Source of the DNA: SAR116 cluster bacterium
Lineage (GTDB): Bacteria; Pseudomonadota; Alphaproteobacteria; Puniceispirillales; GCA-002684695
Length of the DNA: 14,896 nucleotides
Direction: 5' to 3'
Assembly: GCA_002684695.1 (NCBI GenBank)
Contig: NYVQ01000046.1
Span: 4,622 to 19,517 of the forward strand
In this document: positions 7,463-14,569 of the stretch, one piece after another
How the letters are laid out: each line of letters begins with the position of its first letter
How positions within the stretch are numbered: the first letter of the stretch is position 1
The notes under the pieces: generated by a model
What the model saw: the letters and a program-made list of their open reading frames with translations, nothing else
Told to the model about the DNA's origin: nothing
Database searches by the model: none
Program-made: the position numbers and the translations under genes

Positions 7463-7945
7463 ATGACAATCTGCAATCACGTAAATTTTTTTTCTAAAAT
7501 TATTAATCATAAAATAATATGCTTAGATCTTGGAAGTAAAAATATAGGAGTTGCAATAAGTGATCAAGGTCTTAAATTTGCAAACCCTTTAAATCTAATA
7601 AAAAGAAAAAATTTTAAAGTAGTAACTTATAAAATAATATCAATTATAAAAGCAGAAAATATAGGTGGTATTGTCCTGGGTTGGCCAATAAATATGGATG
7701 GTTCTCAAGGACCAAGATGTGACGCAACTAGGGATTTTGCATATGCCTTTTTGAGAGTTTTTGAAATTCCTATTTGTTTTCATGACGAGAGGCTTTCAAC
7801 AATTGCAGCTGATAATATCTTAAAAAGTTTTGACATTTCCAGACAGAAAAAAAATGAAAAAAAAGATGCTATTGCAGCTAGTTGGATCCTTCAGTCACTT
7901 TTAGATGTTTATAATAATAATAATTTAGAAAGTTTAAATGGATAA
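7463..7945 (+). CDS. ruvX: Holliday junction resolvase-like RuvX (YqgF)
   Basis: RNase H-fold nuclease of the YqgF/RuvX family, implicated in 16S rRNA 5' maturation and proposed to resolve Holliday junctions. With the ATG at 7463 it has 160 residues. The key features are all present: ICLDLGSKNIGVAISD with the first catalytic Asp22, IVLGWPINMDGSQGPR, FHDERLST with Glu109, and KKDAIAASWIL with the final catalytic Asp135. The ATG was preferred over a TTG at 7427 because of the divergent gatC signals; even so, about 16 residues precede the first strand, so a slightly later start is possible. Its last 8 bases overlap the start of the following small fused ORF (ATGGATAA), a translation-coupling arrangement. 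Confidence 0.92.
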   Translation: MTICNHVNFFSKIINHKIICLDLGSKNIGVAISDQGLKFANPLNLIKRKNFKVVTYKIISIIKAENIGGIVLGWPINMDGSQGPRCDATRDFAYAFLRVFEIPICFHDERLSTIAADNILKSFDISRQKKNEKKDAIAASWILQSLLDVYNNNNLESLNG

Positions 7946-8189
7946 AGTTGATTACTATTACAATAACTTTCATTTACTAGGCATTCAAGAAATGCAAAAA
8001 AACACAATTTCAGCAATTTTAAAAAGAGCAAATTATTTCAATAGTATTAAAGATATTGAAAAAAGATGGATAGTTAGAGGTAATAGTATGTTATCTTTAT
8101 CATCAAACTCATGTTTTGAGGGCATGCCCATGCAAGGAAAAGTTTTATCTTGTTGGAAAGATGGAATAGAGATTTATCAATGCAATTAA
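7938..8189 (+). CDS. PyrB N-terminus / PyrC C-terminus in-frame fusion remnant
   Basis: This 83-residue ORF looks like a deletion scar. Residues about 11-36 (FHLLGIQEMQ then ISAILKRANYF) match the N-terminal helix of aspartate carbamoyltransferase, whose usual form is HLLGIxxLxxxxIxxLLxRAxxY. Residues about 43-80 (RWIVRGNSMLSLSSNSCFEG, then MPMQGKVLSCWKDGIEIY) match the C-terminus of class I dihydroorotase (PWVVxxxxLxSKSKNxPFEGxxLQGRVLxTxVxGRxVY). All catalytic parts of both enzymes are gone: the ATCase STRT and HPTQ motifs and the DHOase HxH metal site. pyrB-pyrC is the expected pair between ruvX and plsY in many Alphaproteobacteria. The ORF keeps an 8-base overlap with ruvX and a 10-base overlap with plsY, so it may survive as a translational coupler. 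It cannot be an active enzyme of either kind. The junction lies near 8045-8065. Confidence 0.75.
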   Translation: MDKVDYYYNNFHLLGIQEMQKNTISAILKRANYFNSIKDIEKRWIVRGNSMLSLSSNSCFEGMPMQGKVLSCWKDGIEIYQCN

Positions 8190-8803
8190 TTATTGAGAAT
8201 AGTTATATAATTTATCTTATAGCATTTTTTTCAATTTCTTATTTAGTTGGATCAATTCCTTTTGGATTAATTCTAAGTAACCTATGGGGCTATGGTGATA
8301 TAAGGAAAGTTGGAAGTGGTAATATTGGAGCAACAAATGCATTAAGAACTGGCAATAAACTATTAGCATTTCTTGTATTATTGCTAGACTCTCTTAAAGG
8401 CTATTTAATTATCACAATATTTACGTTTTCAAATTACTCAGAAAATTTAGATGCTTTTATATTTTTAATTTTGTTTGGATGTGTTTTCGGACATTGCTAC
8501 CCAATATGGTTAAAATTTAGAGGTGGTAAAGGTATAGCAACAACACTTGGGTGTTTAATAGCTTTAAATTTTTCAATTGGAATATTAATATGTTTATGCT
8601 GGTTGGCAGTATGTTTAATATCTAAAAAATCATCTCTTGCTTCATTGCTATCTATTTCTTGCCTCCCTTTTATCACTTTCATCTATTATGGAATTTATGA
8701 ACTAATTTTTTCTATAATGCTTATGTTAATGATCTATCTTCGACATAAGGATAACTTAATAAGAATTTTAAAATCAGAAGAACCGAATGTTTTTGGTAAG
8801 TAA
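8180..8803 (+). CDS. plsY: Acyl-phosphate:glycerol-3-phosphate acyltransferase PlsY
   Basis: Integral membrane enzyme that transfers an acyl group from acyl-phosphate to glycerol-3-phosphate, making lysophosphatidic acid, the first step of phospholipid synthesis (partner of PlsX). With the ATG at 8180 it has 207 residues. Motifs: YLVGSIPFGLILS (motif 1), IRKVGSGNIGATN at residues 41-53 (motif 2), LDSLKGYL, and GHCYPIWLKFRGGKGIATT (motif 3, glycine-rich loop). At least five membrane segments are apparent. A TTG at 8150 in the same frame would add ten charged residues (LERWNRDLS) before the first membrane helix, which is atypical, so the ATG is preferred. The start overlaps the preceding fused ORF by 10 bases with no separate ribosome site, implying reinitiation. 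Confidence 0.95.
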   Translation: MQLIIENSYIIYLIAFFSISYLVGSIPFGLILSNLWGYGDIRKVGSGNIGATNALRTGNKLLAFLVLLLDSLKGYLIITIFTFSNYSENLDAFIFLILFGCVFGHCYPIWLKFRGGKGIATTLGCLIALNFSIGILICLCWLAVCLISKKSSLASLLSISCLPFITFIYYGIYELIFSIMLMLMIYLRHKDNLIRILKSEEPNVFGK

Positions 8804-8894
8804 TTATTAATATTATTGATTGTAATTGTTGACTAAATTAATTGAAAATGCCAATCCTCTCAAAACTAGTATTTTATAATGAAAGATTAATTTA
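8804..8894 (+). promoter_or_regulatory. plsY-topA gap with topA -10 candidate
   Basis: A consensus TATAAT at 8875-8880 lies 14 bases before the topA ATG, so the transcript would have a leader of well under ten bases, close to leaderless. No -35 box stands out at 16-18 bp spacing; TTGAAA at 8842-8847 is too far away. dprA often occupies this position in Alphaproteobacteria, but I see no recognisable dprA remnant in these 91 bases. Confidence 0.4.
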
Positions 8895-11435
8895 ATGAAA
8901 TTGGTTCTTGTAGAGTCACCTGCAAAGGCAAAAACAATAAATAGGTACTTAGGGTCTGATTATGATGTGATGGCTACAATTGGACATGTAAGGAACCTAC
9001 CTAATAAAAATGGTGTGAACCCTGATAAAGATTTTTCAATGGAATGGGAACTTCTCGAAAGGGGCAACAAATTTTTAAAAAATATTAAGCAGTCCCTTAA
9101 ATCAGCAAATAAACTTATTTTAGCAACTGACCCTGATAGAGAGGGCGAAGCAATTTCATGGCATGTTTTAGAGCTTTTAAATGACAAAAAGATTAAATTA
9201 GATATACCTGTTGAACGTGTAGTATTTCACGAAATAACTAAATCATCTGTACTAGATGCTATAAAGAAACCACGTAAGTTAGATCAAGAACTAATCAATG
9301 CAAGTTTAGCCAGAAATGCCTTAGATTATCTTATAGGTTTTAAATTATCACCAGTTTTATGGCAAAAATTACCATGTGCTAAATCTGCAGGAAGAGTTCA
9401 ATCTGTTGCTTTAAGATTAATTTGTGAAAGAGAATTTGATATTCAATCATTTGTTTCAGATGAATATTGGACTGTAGAGAGTATTCTTAAACAAATTTCA
9501 GAAAAAACATTCAAAGCAAGATTGATAGGCTGGAGGGGTGAAAAACTTGATAAGCTTAGCCTTAAAAATGAAACTTCTGCAAAAGAGGCTATACAGAGTA
9601 TTGAAAATTCAGTTTTAAAAGTTATAAAAAATGAAGAAAAAAAAGAATTTAGAAATCCAAAAGCGCCTTTTACAACATCTACTATGCAACAAGAAGCTAG
9701 TCGAAAATTGAACTTTGCAGCATCTAGAACAATGAGGACAGCTCAAAAGTTATATGAAGGGTTGAATATTGGATCTGAAATAACTGGATTAATTACCTAT
9801 ATGAGAACAGATAGTGTTCAATTGTCAAAAGAGAGTATTTCTGAAATACGTGATATGATATCTGTTAAATATGGGAAAAATTATTGCCCAGAAAAATATA
9901 AAGTCTACAAATCAAAAGTTGCAAATGCTCAAGAAGCTCACGAAGCTATACGCCCTACAAATATAAAAATTATACCCCAAGATATAAAAAAATATTTAGA
10001 TGACGATGATTTTAAATTATATGATTTAATTTGGAAAAGAACTGTTTCTTCACAGATGTCATCTGCAGTTATAAATAAGACTGTAATAGATATTGAAAGT
10101 GAAAATAAAAAAGATATTCAAAATCAAGTTTTATTAAGAGCAAATGGTTCAACAGTAATTTTTGACGGTTTTCTTAAAATTTATAATGAAGGAGCAGATG
10201 ATAAAATTACTTCTGAAATAAATGATAATATAATTCCACAAGTTATAAATGGTGAAGTTTTAAAAGTAGAAAAAAATATTAGTGAACAACATTTTACTCA
10301 GCCTTTGCCAAGATATACTGATGCAAGCATAATAAAAAAACTAGAAGAACTGGGCATTGGAAGACCCTCAACTTATGCAAGTATTTTAGAAAAATTACAG
10401 GATAGAGGTTACGTTTTTAAAGATGGGTCAAGATATTTTGCTGACGATAGAGGAAGAATAGTTACAAGTTTTTTAGAGAGTTATTTTGAAAAATACGTTG
10501 AGTATTCTTTTACTGCAGAGCTAGAAAAAAAGTTAGATCTTGTATCAGAAGGAAAATTAGATTGGAAAATATTATTACAACAGTTTTGGGAAAATTTTAA
10601 AACAGCCATTAATAATACATCCGAAATTCAAAGAACTGATGTTATACAGAAAATTGATATAGCTCTAGAAAACCATTTTTTTAATCTTGATAAAAATGGG
10701 GTAGCTAATCGAAGCTGTCCAAGCTGCTCTAATGGTTCTTTATCACTTAAAGTTGGAAAGTTTGGATCTTTTATAGCCTGTTCAAATTATCCTGAATGCA
10801 AATATACTAGAAAATTGTCTCAAAATGATGATGAAGATGCTAACAATAGTATAGGTTTTAGTGGAGATAAATCTTTTGGAATTGACCCAAATACTAATGA
10901 AGAGGTTTTTTTAAAAAAAGGACCCTATGGAATTTATTTGCAGCTAGGCAATGACAAAAAACCTAAACGAACAAGTATTCCTAAATTAATTAATGTTGAT
11001 GAATTAGATTTAAAACTTGCACTTTTACTTTTAGAGTTGCCAAGAGATCTAGGGAACCCTCCCGGAGAGAATAAACCTATTTACGCAGGAATAGGAAGAT
11101 TTGGACCATATTTAAGATTTGGAACAACTTACGTTTCATTGCCTCATGATAATACAGTCATTACAATTGGCCTTAATCATGCTAATGATTTGATACAGGA
11201 AAAGTTGAGTAAGTCACCACCAATTATAAATCTTGGGACCCATCCTAATGGTGGTGATATTGAAATTAAATCTGGAAGATTTGGATCGTATTTACAATAT
11301 AAAAAATTAAGAGCAAGCATACCAAAAAAACAAAACTTAGATGAGTTTACTCTCGAAATGGGTATTAGTTTAATAAACGATAAGGGTAAAGAGCCCAAAA
11401 CAAGAAACACAGGACAAAAACGGAAACCTAAATAA
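8895..11435 (+). CDS. topA: DNA topoisomerase I (type IA)
   Basis: Relaxes negative supercoils by single-strand passage through a transient 5'-phosphotyrosine link. The 846-residue length is normal for Alphaproteobacteria. The Toprim domain is at the N-terminus: LVLVESPAKAKTI with Glu7, and ATDPDREGEAISW with Asp79, Asp81 and Glu83. SAGRVQSVALRLICERE is near residue 164. The catalytic Tyr302 is in GLITYMRTDS, and LPRYTDASIIKKLEELGIGR plus PSTYASIL are near residue 471. The C-terminus carries one four-Cys zinc ribbon (Cys608, 611, 629, 635) and three Toprim C-terminal repeats marked by KGPYGIYLQLG, IGRFGPYLRFG and SGRFGSYLQYK. It ends in a basic tail. E. coli has three zinc ribbons; the single ribbon plus repeats suits this lineage. 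The ATG has no clear Shine-Dalgarno. Confidence 0.97.
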   Translation: MKLVLVESPAKAKTINRYLGSDYDVMATIGHVRNLPNKNGVNPDKDFSMEWELLERGNKFLKNIKQSLKSANKLILATDPDREGEAISWHVLELLNDKKIKLDIPVERVVFHEITKSSVLDAIKKPRKLDQELINASLARNALDYLIGFKLSPVLWQKLPCAKSAGRVQSVALRLICEREFDIQSFVSDEYWTVESILKQISEKTFKARLIGWRGEKLDKLSLKNETSAKEAIQSIENSVLKVIKNEEKKEFRNPKAPFTTSTMQQEASRKLNFAASRTMRTAQKLYEGLNIGSEITGLITYMRTDSVQLSKESISEIRDMISVKYGKNYCPEKYKVYKSKVANAQEAHEAIRPTNIKIIPQDIKKYLDDDDFKLYDLIWKRTVSSQMSSAVINKTVIDIESENKKDIQNQVLLRANGSTVIFDGFLKIYNEGADDKITSEINDNIIPQVINGEVLKVEKNISEQHFTQPLPRYTDASIIKKLEELGIGRPSTYASILEKLQDRGYVFKDGSRYFADDRGRIVTSFLESYFEKYVEYSFTAELEKKLDLVSEGKLDWKILLQQFWENFKTAINNTSEIQRTDVIQKIDIALENHFFNLDKNGVANRSCPSCSNGSLSLKVGKFGSFIACSNYPECKYTRKLSQNDDEDANNSIGFSGDKSFGIDPNTNEEVFLKKGPYGIYLQLGNDKKPKRTSIPKLINVDELDLKLALLLLELPRDLGNPPGENKPIYAGIGRFGPYLRFGTTYVSLPHDNTVITIGLNHANDLIQEKLSKSPPIINLGTHPNGGDIEIKSGRFGSYLQYKKLRASIPKKQNLDEFTLEMGISLINDKGKEPKTRNTGQKRKPK

Positions 11436-11449
11436 ATTTTCTTTTCAAC

Positions 11450-11499
11450 TTGACTAATATTTAATTTTATAACATATAAATCAAAACTTGGAGATATTA
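11450..11499 (+). promoter_or_regulatory. Candidate rpmG promoter and ribosome binding site
   Basis: TTGACT at 11450-11455 is a good -35 match. CATATAAA (11473-11480) offers a -10 at 17-19 bp spacing, which is not ideal. GGAG at 11490-11493 is a clear Shine-Dalgarno six bases before the rpmG ATG. No topA terminator hairpin is visible in this gap. Confidence 0.45.
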
Positions 11500-11667
11500 A
11501 TGGCTAAACCAGCAACAATTCAAATAAAATTAGTTTCGACGGCTGAAACAGGTTTCTATTATGTAACCAAAAAGAATCCAAGAACTAAACCAGAAAAATT
11601 AGAGTTTAAAAAGTACGACCCAAAAGCCCGAAAACACGTTATATTTAAAGAAGCTAAAATAAAGTGA
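11500..11667 (+). CDS. rpmG: 50S ribosomal protein L33
   Basis: A 55-residue large-subunit ribosomal protein located near the E site. The sequence runs MAKPATIQIKLVSTAETGFY, YVTKKNPRTKPEKLEFKKYD, PKARKHVIFKEAKIK. The signature TGFYYVTKKNPRT and KYDPKARKHVIFKEAKIK segments are characteristic of alphaproteobacterial L33. It has no cysteines, so it is the zinc-independent (C-minus) form. The GGAG at 11490-11493 supports the start. It is followed after 3 bases (a second in-frame TAA stop) by a ROK kinase gene, so the two are probably co-transcribed. Confidence 0.96.
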   Translation: MAKPATIQIKLVSTAETGFYYVTKKNPRTKPEKLEFKKYDPKARKHVIFKEAKIK

Positions 11668-11670
11668 TAA

Positions 11671-12582
11671 ATGAAGGAGCACTCCTTCAAACTTGGGATT
11701 GACCTTGGTGGAACCAAGATTGAAATTGCCTGTCTAAATGTCAAAAATAATAAAATAATTTATCGTAAAAGGATACCCTCACCTCAAAACGATTATAATA
11801 AAACTTTGAATGCCATAAAAAATCTTGTTGAAACAACAGAAAATGAACTCGGATTAATATGTCCACTTGGGATTGGAATACCTGGTTCAATTTCAAGTAA
11901 AACAGGCAAGATTAGAAATGCTAATTCGGTTTGGCTTAATGGCATGTTGTTAGAAAAAGACCTAAGAAAAAAATTAAATAAGAAAATAAAAATAGAGAAT
12001 GATGCAAACTGTTTTGCAATATCGGAAGCTATGGACGGAGCTGCTGCTAAATTCAATAATGTATTTGGCGTTATTTTAGGTACTGGCGTTGGAAGTGGAA
12101 TTGTTTTTAATAAAAATTTAATCAGAGGAGCCAACGGAATTTCAGGAGAATGGGGACATAATCCCTTACCTTGGAAAAAAAATAATTTTGATTCACGTCC
12201 TTGCTGGTGTGGTAAAATTGACTGCATAGAAAAATATATTTCTGGTCCTGCAATTGAAAATGAGCATAAAAACAGATTTGGAGAAGCTTTTTCTTTAAAG
12301 GATATTGTTCAATTCTATAGTGATGGTAATGAAAATTGCAAAATCACAATAGATTTATTAATAGATAGAATCGCTAGATGTTTAGCATTAGTTATTAATA
12401 TTATTGATCCAGATGCTATTGTTTTGGGTGGAGGTTTATCTAATTTAGACTTTATATATGAGAAGGTTCCCAAGATTTGGGATAATTGGATTTTCTCTGA
12501 TTACGTAAATACTAAGCTTTTAAAAGCCTTGCACGGTGACTCAAGTGGTGTTCGTGGTGCTGCTTGGTTGAATATAGATTAA
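11671..12582 (+). CDS. ROK-family sugar kinase (fructokinase / GlcNAc kinase-like)
   Basis: A 303-residue cytoplasmic kinase of the ROK family that phosphorylates a hexose or amino sugar with ATP. Visible are the phosphate loop LGIDLGGTKIEIA (residues 8-20), GIGIPGSI, the catalytic ENDANCFAISEA (Asp111), the second nucleotide loop GVILGTGVGSGIVFNKNLIRGANG, and the ROK zinc site with His163 in GEWGHNPLP followed by Cys178, Cys180 and Cys185 in PCWCGKIDCIEKYISGPA. IVLGGGLSN lies near the C-terminus. This pattern is like E. coli Mak and NagK; sequence alone does not decide the sugar. The ATG at 11671 is the only in-frame choice before the phosphate loop, because two stops precede it. It lacks a normal ribosome site and lies in an inverted repeat. 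The stop overlaps the converging eipB-like gene by 4 bases. Confidence 0.92.
   Translation: MKEHSFKLGIDLGGTKIEIACLNVKNNKIIYRKRIPSPQNDYNKTLNAIKNLVETTENELGLICPLGIGIPGSISSKTGKIRNANSVWLNGMLLEKDLRKKLNKKIKIENDANCFAISEAMDGAAAKFNNVFGVILGTGVGSGIVFNKNLIRGANGISGEWGHNPLPWKKNNFDSRPCWCGKIDCIEKYISGPAIENEHKNRFGEAFSLKDIVQFYSDGNENCKITIDLLIDRIARCLALVINIIDPDAIVLGGGLSNLDFIYEKVPKIWDNWIFSDYVNTKLLKALHGDSSGVRGAAWLNID
11672..11689 (+). repeat. 18-base inverted repeat at the ROK kinase start codon
   Basis: Arms TGAAGGAG (11672-11679) and CTCCTTCA (11682-11689) pair perfectly around CA, or as 7-bp arms with a 4-base GCAC loop. Two of the three start-codon bases are inside the stem. In mRNA it could hide the start. No U-run follows, so it does not look like a Rho-independent terminator. 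Confidence 0.5.
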
Positions 12583-13355
12583 TTGCATTTTTTTTTGTTA
12601 ATTCCTTTAATACTACTTAAATTAAGAATAATAGAAAAATCATCATAAAAGATAATATATTCAGTTATAACACCATTTCTTTGTAATTTAGCTTTGATTG
12701 TATAGTCAGGTTTATCTGTATCTTGCCTAGGATTAAAATATGCAATGCTAACTGGCCAGTATGAACCCTGAAAAAGGTCATTCTGGAAAATTCTCTTATC
12801 ATACTTTTTCTCTTTACCTATTATTACTGTCACAACCCTATAACTATCCAAAAGCTCAGAACCCATAAAAACATTAGAACTATATATTTTTTTATTAGCT
12901 TCTGCAGATAAAATAATATTTTGTAACTGCATCATTGGAAATTCGATTTTAGTTTCAATCGGCACAGAGTATTCTTTATCTGAAAAATATTTTGCTGTAT
13001 TTAATTTTTTAGAAGAATTCAAGTAACCAAAAAACTGATTTGTTTGCTTCTGATTAATTTCTTCATCTAAATCAAATTGATAAGAATTTCCTGAAAAGGT
13101 TTCAAAAGTTCTCCATTTAGAGGATAATTTACTTTTAACATTATCTATTGATTTAAAAATAACAGAGAGTTCATCGGTAGTATCCCACCCATTACAATTC
13201 TTTCTGAGTATATATGAAGATTTGCCATCTATCTCATTTATACCTGACCCAGGTGTACTTTTATACAATGATAGTATATAATTTGCGTGATGAGATTCTA
13301 ATGCATACCCAGGCAGTCCAAAAAGTATCAACAGTAGTAATAAAAATTTAAACAT
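12579..13355 (-). CDS. EipB/DUF1849-like periplasmic envelope-integrity protein
   Basis: A 258-residue exported protein resembling the alphaproteobacterial DUF1849 family, whose Brucella member EipB is a periplasmic beta-spiral protein needed for envelope integrity. The signal peptide spans residues 1-18 (ending PGYA). Family-like features are SHHANYILSLYKSTPGSGIN just after cleavage, DGKSSYILRKNCNGW, WRTFETFSGNSYQFD and YWPVSIAYF near the C-terminus. There are exactly two cysteines, Cys54 and Cys257. Brucella EipB also has two, close to the same two places, linked by a disulfide that clasps the two ends. The protein is Lys- and Asn-rich as expected in AT-rich DNA. Its stop overlaps the ROK kinase stop by 4 bases, and its start is divergent from rnd across 59 bases. 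The family call rests on motif memory. Confidence 0.78.
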   Translation of the reverse strand: MFKFLLLLLILFGLPGYALESHHANYILSLYKSTPGSGINEIDGKSSYILRKNCNGWDTTDELSVIFKSIDNVKSKLSSKWRTFETFSGNSYQFDLDEEINQKQTNQFFGYLNSSKKLNTAKYFSDKEYSVPIETKIEFPMMQLQNIILSAEANKKIYSSNVFMGSELLDSYRVVTVIIGKEKKYDKRIFQNDLFQGSYWPVSIAYFNPRQDTDKPDYTIKAKLQRNGVITEYIIFYDDFSIILNLSSIKGINKKKCN

Positions 13356-13414
13356 AAATATTCTTAAAACTTATAAAAATTAAAATCAAAATAAACTTAA
13401 AAAGAATTTAATTG

Positions 13415-14569
13415 ATGATAACAATTATTGATACAAATAAAGAATTAGAAAAAAATATAAAAATTATAGAGAACGAAGATTATATTGCAATTGATACTGA
13501 GTTTATTAGAGAAAAGACCTATTTTTCTAAATTATGCTTGATACAAATAGCATCTAAAAATCACAGCTTTATAATTGACCCATTGAGTAAAGAAATAGAC
13601 CTTGAATCTTTCTGGAAATTTTTAACTAAAGAAAAAGTAGTTAAAATAGTTCATTCTGGAAGACAGGATATGGAGATTTTTTTCCAACAATTTGGCCAAT
13701 TGCCAAAATCAGTCTATGACACTCAAATAGCTGCGATGGTTTGCGGGTTTGGTGATCAAGTAAGTTACGAGCAATTAGTTAATAGATTACTTAATGTTAA
13801 AATTGATAAGTCATCAAGAGTTTCTAACTGGTCTTTTAGGCCATTGTCAGAAAAGCAAATTCAATATGCACTATCAGACGTTACATACTTAGTTAAAGTA
13901 TATGAAATTTTGAAAGATAAAATATCTTTATATAAAAGAGAATTATGGATTAAGGAGGAAATGGAAAGCCTTTCTGAGATTAAAAATTATGAAATTAATA
14001 CAGGAGAGGCTTGGAAAAAACTGAAAATTAAATCAACCAAAAGAATCTATTTGAATAGAGTAAAGTACCTTGCGGATTGGAGAGAAAAGGTGTCAATCAA
14101 TAGAAACGTGCCAAGAAACAAAGTTATAAGAGATGACACTCTTTTGGAAATTGCCTCTCTGAAACCAGAAAACAGAGAGGATTTTAAAAGATTGAGGGTT
14201 TTTAGTTTGGAAAGAGATAAAAGGATAATAAATGAAATAATTGAAACTTTAAAGGAAGCAGCTATGGTTCCAGAACACTTATTTCCAGAAATTAATTATA
14301 TGAAGAAAAATAAAGTTAAATCTTTAGCAGTATTAGAATTACTCAAAGTTTTAGTTAAATTTGTTTCAGAAGATCAAAAAGTTGCTCAAAAACTTATTAT
14401 CAAACAATATGAGCTTGAACTAATTGCAGAAGGAAACTTTGAAAATTTAAAATCTTTTGAGGGTTGGAGAAATGAAATCTTTGGGAAATTAGCGAAAGAC
14501 CTTTTAGGCGGTAAAATAGCTTTTGGCATTAAGAATAAGAAAATACATATTATTAACTCTAAAAACTAG
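13415..14569 (+). CDS. rnd: Ribonuclease D
   Basis: A 3'-5' exoribonuclease of the DEDDy superfamily that trims tRNA and other small RNA 3' ends. With the ATG at 13415 it has 384 residues. The exonuclease core shows Exo I IAIDTEFIREKTY (Asp27, Glu29), Exo II VHSGRQDMEIFFQQFG (Asp85), YDTQIAAMVCGFG, and Exo III IQYALSDVTYL (Tyr151, Asp155). An HRDC domain for RNA binding covers roughly residues 210-290 (LADWREKVSINRNVPRNKVI, then LLEIASLKPENREDFKRLR), followed by a second helical domain. A TTG at 13412 immediately before would add one residue; the ATG is preferred. There is little ribosome-site signal. Its stop TAG is shared with the converging hda-like gene through the 4-base CTAG overlap. 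Confidence 0.95.
   Translation: MITIIDTNKELEKNIKIIENEDYIAIDTEFIREKTYFSKLCLIQIASKNHSFIIDPLSKEIDLESFWKFLTKEKVVKIVHSGRQDMEIFFQQFGQLPKSVYDTQIAAMVCGFGDQVSYEQLVNRLLNVKIDKSSRVSNWSFRPLSEKQIQYALSDVTYLVKVYEILKDKISLYKRELWIKEEMESLSEIKNYEINTGEAWKKLKIKSTKRIYLNRVKYLADWREKVSINRNVPRNKVIRDDTLLEIASLKPENREDFKRLRVFSLERDKRIINEIIETLKEAAMVPEHLFPEINYMKKNKVKSLAVLELLKVLVKFVSEDQKVAQKLIIKQYELELIAEGNFENLKSFEGWRNEIFGKLAKDLLGGKIAFGIKNKKIHIINSKN

Noticed and set aside
8150..8179. Upstream TTG start for plsY
   Set aside because: It would add ten charged residues ahead of the first membrane helix and has no ribosome site. The ATG at 8180 matches the usual PlsY N-terminus.
11793..12227. Long open antisense frame (144 codons) inside the ROK kinase gene
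   Set aside because: It lies opposite a clearly conserved kinase, its product has no recognisable motif, and it has no ribosome site. It is a shadow of kinase codon use.
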